Shown here in pieces: positions 14,549 through 23,275 of a stretch of 49,161 nucleotides of DNA. Source of the stretch: Candidatus Cloacimonadota bacterium (GTDB lineage: Bacteria; Cloacimonadota; Cloacimonadia; Cloacimonadales; PWNZ01); contig PWNZ01000014.1 in assembly GCA_003564135.1 (NCBI GenBank), forward strand, positions 1-49,161, read 5' to 3'. Under the pieces are notes generated by a model. That model had not been told where the DNA came from, searched no databases, and saw nothing but the letters and a program-made list of their open reading frames with translations. A program made the position numbers and the translations under genes. Numbering within the stretch: the first letter of the stretch is position 1; each line of letters opens with the position of its first letter.

Positions 14549-16888
14549 GTGAAGTACGATAAGCCGCAAAGTGAATACACGAACCTTTATTTTGGGATAA
14601 TATATATTGTAGTGGCCATATTGCTGTTTCTAAGTATGGTTCAGGGTGCTGAAGTGCTTAGGAACGATTTTAGCGAGCTGAGAACAGCTAACTTAACATT
14701 TCTCAGGGTTTTAAGGTTAGATTTTCCTGTTATGGAGAATATAATAGGACCTTTTGGGGCCTTTTTTGGCTATGTTTTATACATACTCTTTGGTTATTAT
14801 GTGGGTTATACTGCGATCTTGGCTTTGCTTTTAATTGGTGTGATTTTACTCTTATTTGCAGAAAGAAGAAGTTATTATCCAAAAGCGTTATTCTTGCTCG
14901 TATTTGCACTGTTCGCTAATCTCTTTATTCTGGCAGTCAACGAAAGCTTCGTCGCCCACAGCGGCGTTGTTGTAAATTGGATTAGTGGGGTTCTGCATAG
15001 GCTTTTTGGGGCTACCGGAGCGGCGATTATTAGTTTCACAGCGTGTATGGGGTTTCTGTTAGCAATACTAGAAACAGAGCGGGCAAAGCTCTTGATAGTC
15101 AATATTTTCATACTCTTCAAACGAGTCTTTTCTTTTATTTTAGAGTTTCTGAAAAAACTGCCAAAGAAGAAAGAAAGTTTGCCTCTTACTAAAAATAAGA
15201 AAAAGAGCAAGCGAATTTCAACAACTGGTGATCCCCAGAAAGTAATTACGAAGGACCACTCCGTAGCTCCAAAGATTACCGATTATAAAGAAAACCGTCC
15301 TATAGATGATATAAGGCCGGTCAAGGATAAAGAGTTTGTGGTTAAAGATATAACTGAAGACGATGAGATTGAAAAGCTGCAACAACAAGGTTCAAAAGCA
15401 TTACCATCTAACCATAATCTGAAAAATGTAACTAAATCAGATAAATATGTGAAACCGCAAATTGGGGTGTATTTGCAGGCACCTCCTGTTCAACATCATA
15501 GCAGAATTGAAGATAGACAGTATGAGATTAATAATATTAGCAAGGTTCTAACAAAAAAGCTGGAAAATCTGGGTATAGAAGCGGATGTTGTTAACGTCAA
15601 TGTCGGGCCGGTAATTACCCAATTTGAATTACGTCCTGCTGCTAATGTCAAAGTTAGCAGGTTTTCTAATGTGGCCAATGATTTAGCGTTGGCTATTAAA
15701 GCAAAGAGCATAAGAGTTCAAGCACCAATTCCCGGTAAAGGCTTAGTGGGGGTTGAGATACCTAATCGCGATCGAGAGATTATTTATTTGAGTGAGGTGT
15801 TAGCATCTGAAAAAATGTATAAACAGAGCAGTAATTTATCTATTGCTTTAGGTAAAGACATTGTTGGTAACCCGGTAGTGGCTGATTTAGCTAAGATGCC
15901 TCATTTGCTAATCGCAGGCGCAACCGGTTCGGGCAAAAGTGTGTGTGTGAACTCAATAATTTGCAATCTTTTGTTCCGTGCCGATCCGGAAATGTTACGT
16001 CTGGTTTTAATTGACCCCAAAAGGATAGAGTTGTCAGGTTATGAAGGGATTCCGCATTTGATCCAGAACATTGTTTCTGATCATGAAGAGGCCTTGACTG
16101 CACTCAACTGGGCTGTTAACGAGATGGAAAGGCGTTACGAATTGTTGCAGAAGTTTAACGTTAGAGACATCACCTCTTATAATAAAAAGATCAAGAATAC
16201 CAAGAAAACTTCAGATCAGAAACTAGAGCATCTACCTTTTATTGTCATAATAATAGACGAGTTTGCCGACTTGATTTTAAAATCAGGGCGTGATGTTGAG
16301 ATGCCGATAACAAGGTTAGCCCAGATGGCTCGAGCCATTGGGATTCATCTTATTATCGCCACCCAAAGACCATCAATGAAAATCATAACAGGCCTGATTA
16401 AAGCAAATTTCCCGGCAAAAATAGCTTTCAGAGTTGCACAAAAAATCGACTCACGGGTCATATTAGATATGAATGGGGCAGAAAGTTTATTGGGTTCAGG
16501 TGATATGCTTATGATAACTCCATCGAAAGCTTTGCCTGAAAGGATTCATGGGACATATGTCTCGGATGATGAAATCGAGCAATTAGTGGATTATTTAAGG
16601 ACTCAACCGAAGCCTGAACAGGACATTGAGATTGTGTCTAATGCTCCGGAAGATGTACAGTTAGTAGATTTTGAGGATGTGTTATTTATTGACGCAGCAA
16701 AGATAGTGATAGCTACTGATTCAGCTTCAGTTTCTATGCTGCAAAGACATTTTAAAATAGGTTATGCCCGGGCAGGCAGGTTGATAGACATGCTTGAACA
16801 GGCAGGTATAATTGGTAAATATGTCGGCAGCAAATCACGAGATATTGTCGCAACAGAAGAGATAAAAAATGCTTATGGACTTAATTAA
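14549..16888 (+). CDS. ftsK: DNA translocase FtsK/SpoIIIE
   Basis: A 779-residue septal DNA pump that clears chromosomes at division. An N-terminal membrane domain with about four helices (residues 14-180) is followed by a charged linker (about 200-310) and the motor: an alpha domain, then the RecA-like beta domain with Walker A GATGSGKS (about 458-465) and Walker B IIIIDEFADL (about 566-575). ATQRPS follows. The gamma winged helix (about 715-775, SMLQRHFKIGYARAGRLIDM) reads DNA polarity. It starts with GTG at 14549, AAAGGAG seven bases ahead. The lolA-like gene overlaps its end by 20 bases, indicating coupling. Confidence 0.95.
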   Translation: MKYDKPQSEYTNLYFGIIYIVVAILLFLSMVQGAEVLRNDFSELRTANLTFLRVLRLDFPVMENIIGPFGAFFGYVLYILFGYYVGYTAILALLLIGVILLLFAERRSYYPKALFLLVFALFANLFILAVNESFVAHSGVVVNWISGVLHRLFGATGAAIISFTACMGFLLAILETERAKLLIVNIFILFKRVFSFILEFLKKLPKKKESLPLTKNKKKSKRISTTGDPQKVITKDHSVAPKITDYKENRPIDDIRPVKDKEFVVKDITEDDEIEKLQQQGSKALPSNHNLKNVTKSDKYVKPQIGVYLQAPPVQHHSRIEDRQYEINNISKVLTKKLENLGIEADVVNVNVGPVITQFELRPAANVKVSRFSNVANDLALAIKAKSIRVQAPIPGKGLVGVEIPNRDREIIYLSEVLASEKMYKQSSNLSIALGKDIVGNPVVADLAKMPHLLIAGATGSGKSVCVNSIICNLLFRADPEMLRLVLIDPKRIELSGYEGIPHLIQNIVSDHEEALTALNWAVNEMERRYELLQKFNVRDITSYNKKIKNTKKTSDQKLEHLPFIVIIIDEFADLILKSGRDVEMPITRLAQMARAIGIHLIIATQRPSMKIITGLIKANFPAKIAFRVAQKIDSRVILDMNGAESLLGSGDMLMITPSKALPERIHGTYVSDDEIEQLVDYLRTQPKPEQDIEIVSNAPEDVQLVDFEDVLFIDAAKIVIATDSASVSMLQRHFKIGYARAGRLIDMLEQAGIIGKYVGSKSRDIVATEEIKNAYGLN

Positions 16889-17510
16889 GATCGTCAAAGT
16901 GATTAGTTCTATTGTTAGTATAATAATAATATCTAAGGCCTTATATTCGGAGACGCGGGACATTCTGGATGAGACCGCAATGAGGATTACAGAAGTTTAT
17001 GCTTCTATGTCAACGTTTCAGGCTGATTTTATACAAAAAAACTACTGGATCGAGCAGGATCTCGAGTTGGTTTCACGTGGTGAGTTGATGATTAAAGGCG
17101 AGCGGTTTTCTTTAGTATATTTTGAACCGGATGGGCAGAGAGTGATAGTTGATGACAAGGTGTTTGTGCTTGATGATAACGAACGAACAGCTATTATAAC
17201 GGGAATGGATGACCAATACATACCTCATCTGGCGATAAATCATTACTGGAACGTATCTAAGCCAAAGTTGCTTGACAGTAATGATGTTATTAGTATTGAA
17301 TTAATAGTTGAGAATGACCCCGACATTAGTCGCATACATACATTAGTTTGCAGTTCACAGAAGCTGATCAGAGAGATAAGCTATGAAGATCATGACGGTA
17401 ATAAGGTTGAATACATATTCCGTGACATAAAGATTGACGAATATATCTCAGATGAGGTGTTCTCAGTCCCCGAGTTGCAAGACTATTCGATAATAGACCA
17501 AACAAAATAA
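16869..17510 (+). CDS. lolA: LolA-like outer-membrane lipoprotein carrier
   Basis: A 213-residue exported protein: signal or anchor helix (about 7-25), then MRITEVYASMSTFQADFIQKNY, the typical LolA opening, then SRGELMIKGERFSLVYFEPDGQRVIVDDKVFVLDD, which is the convex-sheet repeat region (about 60-100). LolA ferries lipoproteins from the inner to the outer membrane. Overlap with ftsK by 20 bases (start ATG 16869; a second ATG at 16875) suggests translational coupling; a lolA gene right after ftsK is a known arrangement in many bacteria. LolB and LolCDE are not in the window. Confidence 0.85.
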   Translation: MLMDLIKIVKVISSIVSIIIISKALYSETRDILDETAMRITEVYASMSTFQADFIQKNYWIEQDLELVSRGELMIKGERFSLVYFEPDGQRVIVDDKVFVLDDNERTAIITGMDDQYIPHLAINHYWNVSKPKLLDSNDVISIELIVENDPDISRIHTLVCSSQKLIREISYEDHDGNKVEYIFRDIKIDEYISDEVFSVPELQDYSIIDQTK

Positions 17511-17562
17511 ACAACAGATTATAGAGATTGCCGATTTCGGAACGGTAAATAAAGGAGGAAAA

Positions 17563-18618
17563 ATGATCGCTGTTATTATGGCAGGGGGATCTGGAACAAG
17601 ATTTTGGCCCCTGAGTAAAGAAAGCAAACCGAAACAGTATTTGCAGTTGTTTTCTGATAAAACGATGTTACGAAAGACGGTGGAGAGGCTTTATCCGGTT
17701 ATAGGTCCCGAAAAGATCTTCATTGTATCTACTGCTTCTCAAAAGGAGCTTATCCGCAAGAATGTTCCTGAAATTCCCGAAGAGAATCTTATAGTAGAGC
17801 CTTTAGGCCGGAATACGGCTCCATGTATTGCTCTAAGTGCAGTTTATTTATCCGGGAAATATTCACCTCAAGAAAATATGCTTGTGTTACCTTCAGATCA
17901 TGTGATCATAGAGCAGGATGTTTATCTTGCAAGCCTTAAAAAAGCAGAAGAGGCTGCGAGTAAGGGTTTTTTAGTCACTTTTGGAATCAAGCCTGATTAC
18001 CCAGCCACAGGTTATGGCTACATTGAAGCTGGTGAAGTGATAGAAGAGAATACCTATCGGATCAATAATTTCAAAGAAAAACCTGATTACAAAACTGCCA
18101 AGTCTTTTTTGGAAGCCGGTAACTACTACTGGAACAGTGGTATGTTTATGTGGAACTTGGAGACAATAATTGAAAGCTTTAAGCAATACGCTCCTTCAAT
18201 TATTGAACCGGTGTTTGACATTGTAGACCTATATCATAATACAGATGCTGGGAGTACGATCAGTAAAATATATGCCGATATCCCAAAACAGCCCGTGGAT
18301 GTAGCGATTATGGAAAAATCAACCAAAGGTATTGTCATCCCCGTAGATTATCACTGGAGTGACGTCGGTAGCTGGCGGGCGGTTAGTGAATTGCAGGAAA
18401 AAGATAAGAACAATAACACTTTACCCGAGAAGAGCCTTGTGATCACAAGTGAAGATAACTATGTTCACAGTAGTAAGCTTGTTGCTTTAATTGACGTAAA
18501 TGACTTGATTGTAGTTGAGACTGATGATGCTCTGCTTATTGCAGACAAGGCCAGTGCTGAAAAAGTCAAGGACGTGGTAGAGTTAATAAAAAAGAGAAAC
18601 TGGACAGAATACCTTTAA
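17563..18618 (+). CDS. manC: Mannose-1-phosphate guanylyltransferase
   Basis: Makes GDP-mannose from mannose-1-phosphate and GTP, a precursor for LPS or exopolysaccharide sugars. The pyrophosphorylase signature GGSGTRFWPLSKESKPKQYL spans residues 8-27. Other family motifs are VEPLGRNTAPCIALSA, VLPSDHVI, FKEKPD, YYWNSGMF and YHWSDVGSW. With 351 residues it has only the nucleotidyltransferase domain and a short beta-helix end, without the C-terminal isomerase domain of bifunctional ManC/AlgA. AGGAGG precedes the ATG. A terminator at 18751-18779 follows. Confidence 0.93.
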   Translation: MIAVIMAGGSGTRFWPLSKESKPKQYLQLFSDKTMLRKTVERLYPVIGPEKIFIVSTASQKELIRKNVPEIPEENLIVEPLGRNTAPCIALSAVYLSGKYSPQENMLVLPSDHVIIEQDVYLASLKKAEEAASKGFLVTFGIKPDYPATGYGYIEAGEVIEENTYRINNFKEKPDYKTAKSFLEAGNYYWNSGMFMWNLETIIESFKQYAPSIIEPVFDIVDLYHNTDAGSTISKIYADIPKQPVDVAIMEKSTKGIVIPVDYHWSDVGSWRAVSELQEKDKNNNTLPEKSLVITSEDNYVHSSKLVALIDVNDLIVVETDDALLIADKASAEKVKDVVELIKKRNWTEYL

Positions 18619-18750
18619 GAGCCGGCTATAAAAGTAGTTGACATGAGAACAGTAACTGATTTTTTGACGCGACGAGGTGGATATTGATGAATTCAGGAAG
18701 AGAAGCAAGGAAAACTATAAATGAACAGCATATAATCTTACGTCCAAGAA

Positions 18751-18779
18751 GCATTTGTCTATTGACAGATGCTTTTTTT
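18751..18779 (+). terminator. Rho-independent terminator between manC and nadC
   Basis: GCATTTGTC (18751-18759), loop TATT, GACAGATGC (18764-18772) and seven T residues (18773-18779). The nine-base stem has a single G-T pair. It probably ends the lptE-to-manC transcript, but it also lies inside the short open frame ahead of nadC, so a leader/attenuator role is possible. Confidence 0.85.
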
Positions 18780-18826
18780 GTGTCGACATTTCACGAACTT
18801 TCTGACAATCATAGGGAGATACTGAA

Positions 18827-19684
18827 TTGGCAGGCATTATGAACATCAAAGAATTAATTAAACTGAGCTTAGAAGAAGATCTTAAAACTGGCGATATCAC
18901 TACCGAATACCTAAAGTTAGGGCCTAAAGAAGCTTTAGCTTTTATAGTAGCCAAAGAGGTAGGCATCTTGGCCGGCTTGGATGTTGTTCAGCAGGTTTTT
19001 AATTTTAAAGATCCTAACGTCCATATTGTATCATATAAGAAAGATGGCGACAAAGTCGCACCGGGAGATGAAATTATAAAAGTCTCCGGAACTGCCGAAA
19101 ATATTCTCAAATCCGAAAGAGTTGCGCTGAATTTTCTTCAAAGGTTGAGTGGCATAGCTACATTGACCAACAGAATGGCCGACTTAATTAGCCCGTATGG
19201 AGTCAAGCTGCTTGACACCCGCAAAACAACACCACTCTTCAGAGAGCTGGAAAAATATGCCGTTAAAGTGGGGGGTGGCTATAATCACCGATTTGGTTTG
19301 TACGACATGGTTATGCTTAAAGATAACCATATAGAAGCAGTCGGATCAATAACGGAAGCAGTTAAGAGGGTTAAGCAGCATAACTTGAATTACAAAATCG
19401 AAGTAGAGGTGAAAGATCTCCAAGAGTTAATGGAGGCACTTAAGTGTTCTGTGGACAGGGTATTATTGGACAATATGTCAATTGATGAGCTCTACAAAGC
19501 TGTAGACACTATTAATCAAGATAGGGAAAAAAGCGGATTCAAGGTCGAAGCAGAGATCTCAGGTGGCGTTAACCTCGAAAATATTGAAGCTTACGCTCAG
19601 ACAGGGGTTGACTTTATTTCAACCGGAGCCATAACTCATTCGGCGAAATCTTTAGACATTTCACTTTTATTCAGGGAGATATAG
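18827..19684 (+). CDS. nadC: Nicotinate-nucleotide diphosphorylase (quinolinate phosphoribosyltransferase)
   Basis: Joins quinolinate and PRPP to give nicotinate mononucleotide in NAD synthesis. Recognisable: EEDLKTGDITTE (opening), ERVALNFLQRLSGIAT, LLDTRKTTPLFRELEKYAVKVGGG (about 128-151, with the PRPP/quinolinate-binding residues), HRFGLYDMVMLKDNH, EVEVKDL, LLDNMS and EISGGVNLENI. The start is TTG at 18827 with AGGGAG nine bases ahead; an ATG at 18839 is the alternative with poorer spacing. nadA and nadB are not present. The next gene begins immediately after the stop. Confidence 0.95.
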   Translation: MAGIMNIKELIKLSLEEDLKTGDITTEYLKLGPKEALAFIVAKEVGILAGLDVVQQVFNFKDPNVHIVSYKKDGDKVAPGDEIIKVSGTAENILKSERVALNFLQRLSGIATLTNRMADLISPYGVKLLDTRKTTPLFRELEKYAVKVGGGYNHRFGLYDMVMLKDNHIEAVGSITEAVKRVKQHNLNYKIEVEVKDLQELMEALKCSVDRVLLDNMSIDELYKAVDTINQDREKSGFKVEAEISGGVNLENIEAYAQTGVDFISTGAITHSAKSLDISLLFREI

Positions 19685-20422
19685 ATGATAAAAAGACTTA
19701 TAGCACTCGTCCGTATGCAACAACTAGACGATATTATCACCGAAAAAGAGGTGTTAAAAAAAAGGATACCTTTGCAGTTAGAAGAATTGGAAAAGAACTT
19801 GATAGAAGCTCAGACAGCTCTTGATGAGGCCAAAAAGAAACTTGAAAAGAACATGAAAGAAAAAGATAAAATTGAGTTAGAGTTAAAGTCTAATCAAGAG
19901 AAGATAGAAAAATATGAAGGACAATTGACACAAATCAAGAATAACAAAGAATATAAAGCTCTCAATGATGAGATCAGCTTTCTGAAAAATAAGAACAGTG
20001 AATTCGACGACAAGATGCTCGTCCTATTAGAAGACGAACAAGAGATTAAAGCGCATATCAATGAGAAGAAGGCCGAACACGATGTTTGTCAGAAAGAATT
20101 GGATGATAAGGCTGAAAAACTCAGAAGGAAGGTGGTCTTAATAGAGCAGGAAATAGAAAAGACTAAAGAAGAACGGAAAAATATAGCTAAGGATTTACCT
20201 GTTCCTCTAGTTAAACGGTATGCTAATCTCATTATCCACAAAAACCGCAAAGCAGTTGTGTTTGTTAATACTAGTAACGGATGCGGCGGATGTGGGTTTA
20301 GTATAAGGCCACAGATGTTGATTGATATCAGTAAAAAAGACGCCATTGTTAGCTGTGAAAGTTGCGGCCGAATGATAGTAAGTGAAGAAGTAGTTCAAGA
20401 GATTGATAAACTGAATGAATAA
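19685..20422 (+). CDS. CT398/CdsZ-like coiled-coil protein with C4 zinc ribbon
   Basis: A 245-residue soluble protein. Residues about 15-175 are an almost unbroken charged coiled coil, with the family's short turn at QLTQIKNNKEYKALNDEISFLK (about 78-99). The C-terminus holds two Cys pairs, CGGCG and CESCG (about 198-230), a zinc ribbon. Such proteins are widespread and poorly understood. The ATG abuts the nadC stop, so the two genes are co-transcribed, and RNase P RNA follows 8 bases after the stop. That proximity to rnpB is worth noting but does not prove a function. Confidence 0.85.
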   Translation: MIKRLIALVRMQQLDDIITEKEVLKKRIPLQLEELEKNLIEAQTALDEAKKKLEKNMKEKDKIELELKSNQEKIEKYEGQLTQIKNNKEYKALNDEISFLKNKNSEFDDKMLVLLEDEQEIKAHINEKKAEHDVCQKELDDKAEKLRRKVVLIEQEIEKTKEERKNIAKDLPVPLVKRYANLIIHKNRKAVVFVNTSNGCGGCGFSIRPQMLIDISKKDAIVSCESCGRMIVSEEVVQEIDKLNE

Positions 20423-20430
20423 TGTTATTG

Positions 20431-20842
20431 CCGAAGAAAGAGGAATGTCTGCTCCTAAGATATCTGGAGAGGAAAGTCCGGACACCATAGGGCAGGATAC
20501 TTTCTAACCGAAAGCTTCAGTGATGAAGAGATAGCTCCACAGAAACAAACCGCCATGCTTTGAACAGTTATTTTCAGGGCATGGTAAGGGTGAAATGGTA
20601 GTGTAAGAGACTACCAGATGCATTGGCGACAGTGTATGCTGGGAAAGCCTTATCCGGTGCAATGCTAAATAGGAGAGCAAGGTCTGGAGACCCTACATCT
20701 GCCCGATGTAGTTTGTTCTCGGGTAAGCAGCTAAAGCCTTTTTGACAAAAGGCTTAGATAAATAGGCATAACTTTGTCCTTTTAAGCGAGATTAAACCCT
20801 CAGTATGACAAAGTACAGAATCCGGCTTATCTCTTTCTTCGG
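20431..20842 (+). ncRNA. rnpB: RNase P RNA (bacterial type A-like)
   Basis: Catalytic RNA that trims tRNA 5' ends. The 5' P4 strand region contains GAGGAAAGTCCGGACACC (20469-20486); the matching 3' end has ACAGAATCCGGCTTA. The core reads ACAGAAACAAACCGCC and GGTAAGGGTGAAATGGTAGTG, as in family members. Helix P1 is a perfect 12-base pairing, CCGAAGAAAGAG (20431-20442) with CTCTTTCTTCGG (20831-20842), which fixes the ends at about 412 nt. A run of seven T (20848-20854) just after P1 probably serves as terminator. Confidence 0.95.
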
Positions 20843-21387
20843 TAGTGTTTTTTTATTGTCACTGTCCAAATAATCCAGAGATCAAAACAACCTTAACCTA
20901 GTGAACTATAAATCTTTTGACCCTTTGCAACCCTATAAGTGCTTCCGAACTTATAACGGTTCTCTTTCAAGTCGAGTAAGTGACTGCCCCCATATTATCT
21001 GCTCACATTTTTGTAGGGCATTTAGTTGACCTTAATGATAGCAGAAACACTAAAGAGCGACAAAGGATAGATTTATGTTGAAGATGACGAATCCTGAAGT
21101 CGTAAACCGGAAGAACTCGACAGCGTATAGGATATTGGATTAGGTGCTTGTTTCTGGATGCTGGAGCAGAAATAGGTAGTTAGAAAAAGCAGTTAAGCGT
21201 CTCTTGTTTTCAACCTCCATTGCTGAAATAATGTCTTGACTGATAACTCTTAACTAAATGATGGTTTAAAGGTTAGATTCCCTGAATTAATCATTATATA
21301 ATTTTGCGCTTCCCATTTCGGTATTTACCGTAATATTGGAAGCATTTGAGCTTAGCTCGGGGAAAACATTGGAAGTGATCCGTAACA
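20843..21387 (+). other. 545-base gap between rnpB and kamD, nothing identified
   Basis: No open frame of note and no recognised RNA. I looked for a cobalamin or lysine riboswitch, which would make sense ahead of an AdoCbl-dependent lysine enzyme, and did not find the core motifs. Weak features are a possible -35 TTGACT (21236-21241) without a good -10 and small palindromes such as GGTATTTACC near 21320. The length is unusual for this compact region, so an unknown RNA or leader may be present. Confidence 0.4.
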
Positions 21388-22962
21388 ATGAATGATAAGA
21401 GAGACAAGATGAACCTGAATATCAACAAGCACAAAGTCGAAGAAGCTAGAGGTTATGCTCGAGAAATCGTGGCGGAATTTAAGCCGTTACTTAGCAACTA
21501 TAGCTCTGTTACCATAGAGAGGACTGTTGTCCGTCTTATGGGTGTTGATGGAGCGACCAGTGACGGAGAACCGCTCCCCAATGTGATGATAGATCATCTT
21601 GCTGCCGCTAACTGCTTAGAAAAAGGAGCAGCTTATTACCTGGCCAATGCTATGCTTTCTTTAAGCTGTTCAGCGAAAGAGATTGCAAAACAAATAGCTG
21701 AGAGGTCACTCGATATTTCTAAGGTTGACTTACTCCCTGTAGATCGGGTGTTCAAATTTATTGAAGCTCTGACTGAAGAGGGGCTTGACAAAGTTAGACA
21801 GCAAAGAGAATACCGTGAGCAAATGTGGGAAAAGTTTGGAGCGCGCAAAACACCTGCTAAATATGTAATAGTAGCAACGGGTAACATTTATGAAGATGTC
21901 ATCCAAGCTAAGGCGGCCGTTAAACAAGGAGCAGATATCATCGCTGTAATTCGTTCTACCGCCCAATCTTTACTCGATTATGTTCCTTATGGTGCTACAA
22001 CAACCGGTTTTGGCGGTACTTTTGCAACTCAAGAAAACTTTCGTATTATGCGGGAAGGTCTTGATGAAACCGGAGAGGAAGTTGGCAGGTATATTTGCCT
22101 GACAAATTATGCTTCGGGTCTATGCATGCCCGAGATTTCCGTGATGGGAGCTGTTGAGCGTTTAGACATTATGTTAAATGATGCGATGTACGGTATCCTG
22201 TTCCGTGATATTAACATGAAGCGAACCTTTTTAGATCAGTATTTCTCGCGCATGATTAATGCTTATGCAGGAATTGAGATTCAGACCGGTGAAGATAATT
22301 ATTTGACCACATCAGACGCTATTGAGAAAGCGTATACGGTCACAGCTTCACAATTGATAAATGAGCAATTTGCCTTGCTGTCCGGTGTTCCTTCAGAGAA
22401 AATGGGTTTAGGGCACGCCTTCGAGATCGATCCAGCTATGGAGAACTCCGTATTGTACGAATTGGCCCATGCCTTATTGACTAAAACCTTATTGCCGGAT
22501 TCTCCTGTAAAATATATGCCACCTACGAAGTTTGCTTCAACCAATGTCTTTCGGACACACCTAATGAACGGAATGTTTAATTTTGTTGCACAGCTAACCG
22601 GTCAAGGAGTGCAGCTATTAGGAATGATGACCGAAGCTGTTCATACGCCTCACCTTGCCGATCGTGCTTTAGCATTAGAAAATGCTGATTATATCTTTAA
22701 AGCGGTGAGGGATTTAGCGGGCGAGATTGTCTTGAAACATGATGGTTTTATTACCCGACGCGCTAATCAAGTACTGTTCGAAGCTGCTGCTTTTCTCGGA
22801 GAAGTTAAAAACATGGGTCTGATGAAGGCCATGGCGGCAGGCTCCTTTGCCGAGATCAAACGTGATGAAAATGGCGGTAAAGGTTTAGAAGGAGTATTTA
22901 AGAAGGACGAAAACTATATCAACCCCTTTATGGACAAAATGCAGCAAGAATTGGAAGTTTAA
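21388..22962 (+). CDS. kamD: Lysine 5,6-aminomutase alpha subunit KamD
   Basis: Large subunit of the PLP- and adenosylcobalamin-dependent enzyme that moves the terminal amino group of D-lysine or beta-lysine in lysine fermentation. The 524 residues match family length (about 516). Typical stretches: VDGATSDGEPLPNVMIDHL, KFGARKTPAKYVIVATGNIYEDVIQAKAAV, RSTAQSLLDYVPYGATTTGFGGTFATQ and NEQFALLSGVPSEKMGLGHAFEIDP (about residues 40, 150, 190 and 330). An alternative ATG at 21409 has AGAGAG ahead and is equally plausible. kamE follows after an unusual 313-base gap. kamA and the kdd/kce/kal genes are not in the window. Confidence 0.95.
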   Translation: MNDKRDKMNLNINKHKVEEARGYAREIVAEFKPLLSNYSSVTIERTVVRLMGVDGATSDGEPLPNVMIDHLAAANCLEKGAAYYLANAMLSLSCSAKEIAKQIAERSLDISKVDLLPVDRVFKFIEALTEEGLDKVRQQREYREQMWEKFGARKTPAKYVIVATGNIYEDVIQAKAAVKQGADIIAVIRSTAQSLLDYVPYGATTTGFGGTFATQENFRIMREGLDETGEEVGRYICLTNYASGLCMPEISVMGAVERLDIMLNDAMYGILFRDINMKRTFLDQYFSRMINAYAGIEIQTGEDNYLTTSDAIEKAYTVTASQLINEQFALLSGVPSEKMGLGHAFEIDPAMENSVLYELAHALLTKTLLPDSPVKYMPPTKFASTNVFRTHLMNGMFNFVAQLTGQGVQLLGMMTEAVHTPHLADRALALENADYIFKAVRDLAGEIVLKHDGFITRRANQVLFEAAAFLGEVKNMGLMKAMAAGSFAEIKRDENGGKGLEGVFKKDENYINPFMDKMQQELEV

Positions 22963-23059
22963 ATCATAATAAACACTCATGACAATGAAAATAATGTATA
23001 ATTTACAATGTTCGATGTATAATTGCAAAATGAAGACACCCAAGGGAATGATTAAAAAT

Positions 23060-23106
23060 TGCCGGCTAAAGCCGACGTACCAGCCGACTGAAAGTCAGCG
23101 TTCCGG
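23060..23106. repeat. Twin-hairpin dispersed repeat between kamD and kamE
   Basis: Two short hairpins in a row: CGGCT-AA-AGCCG, then CGACTGAAAGTCAG, closing with CGTTCCGG. A second copy lies at 45254-45299. In that copy the first hairpin reads CGACT-AA-AGTCG, so both arms changed together and pairing was kept. The 313-base gap (22963-23275) is otherwise AT-rich, with no open frame; it ends in a purine-rich run of GAA/CAAAGAAC-like repeats just before the kamE RBS. Confidence 0.75.
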
Positions 23107-23275
23107 AATCACAGGTGGCTGATAACTATTTTAAACATAGTAAACCATTATTCGGTGCTTTTTTCGGTGTTCTCGGTGGTAGATAATTGAATTTTTAACA
23201 TAGTAACGCTCATGACTTCGTCAATGAAGAACGAAGAACAAAGAACAAAGAGCGAATATAAACATAGGAAAGAAG

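Noticed and set aside
17069-17086. Second parS site around TTTCACGTGG inside lolA
   Set aside because: Only the central part matches; the right arm does not fit the AAACA half of the palindrome.
20843-21387. Lysine or cobalamin riboswitch ahead of kamD
   Set aside because: The conserved core motifs (such as the B12 box or the lysine-box AGAGGTGC) are not found.
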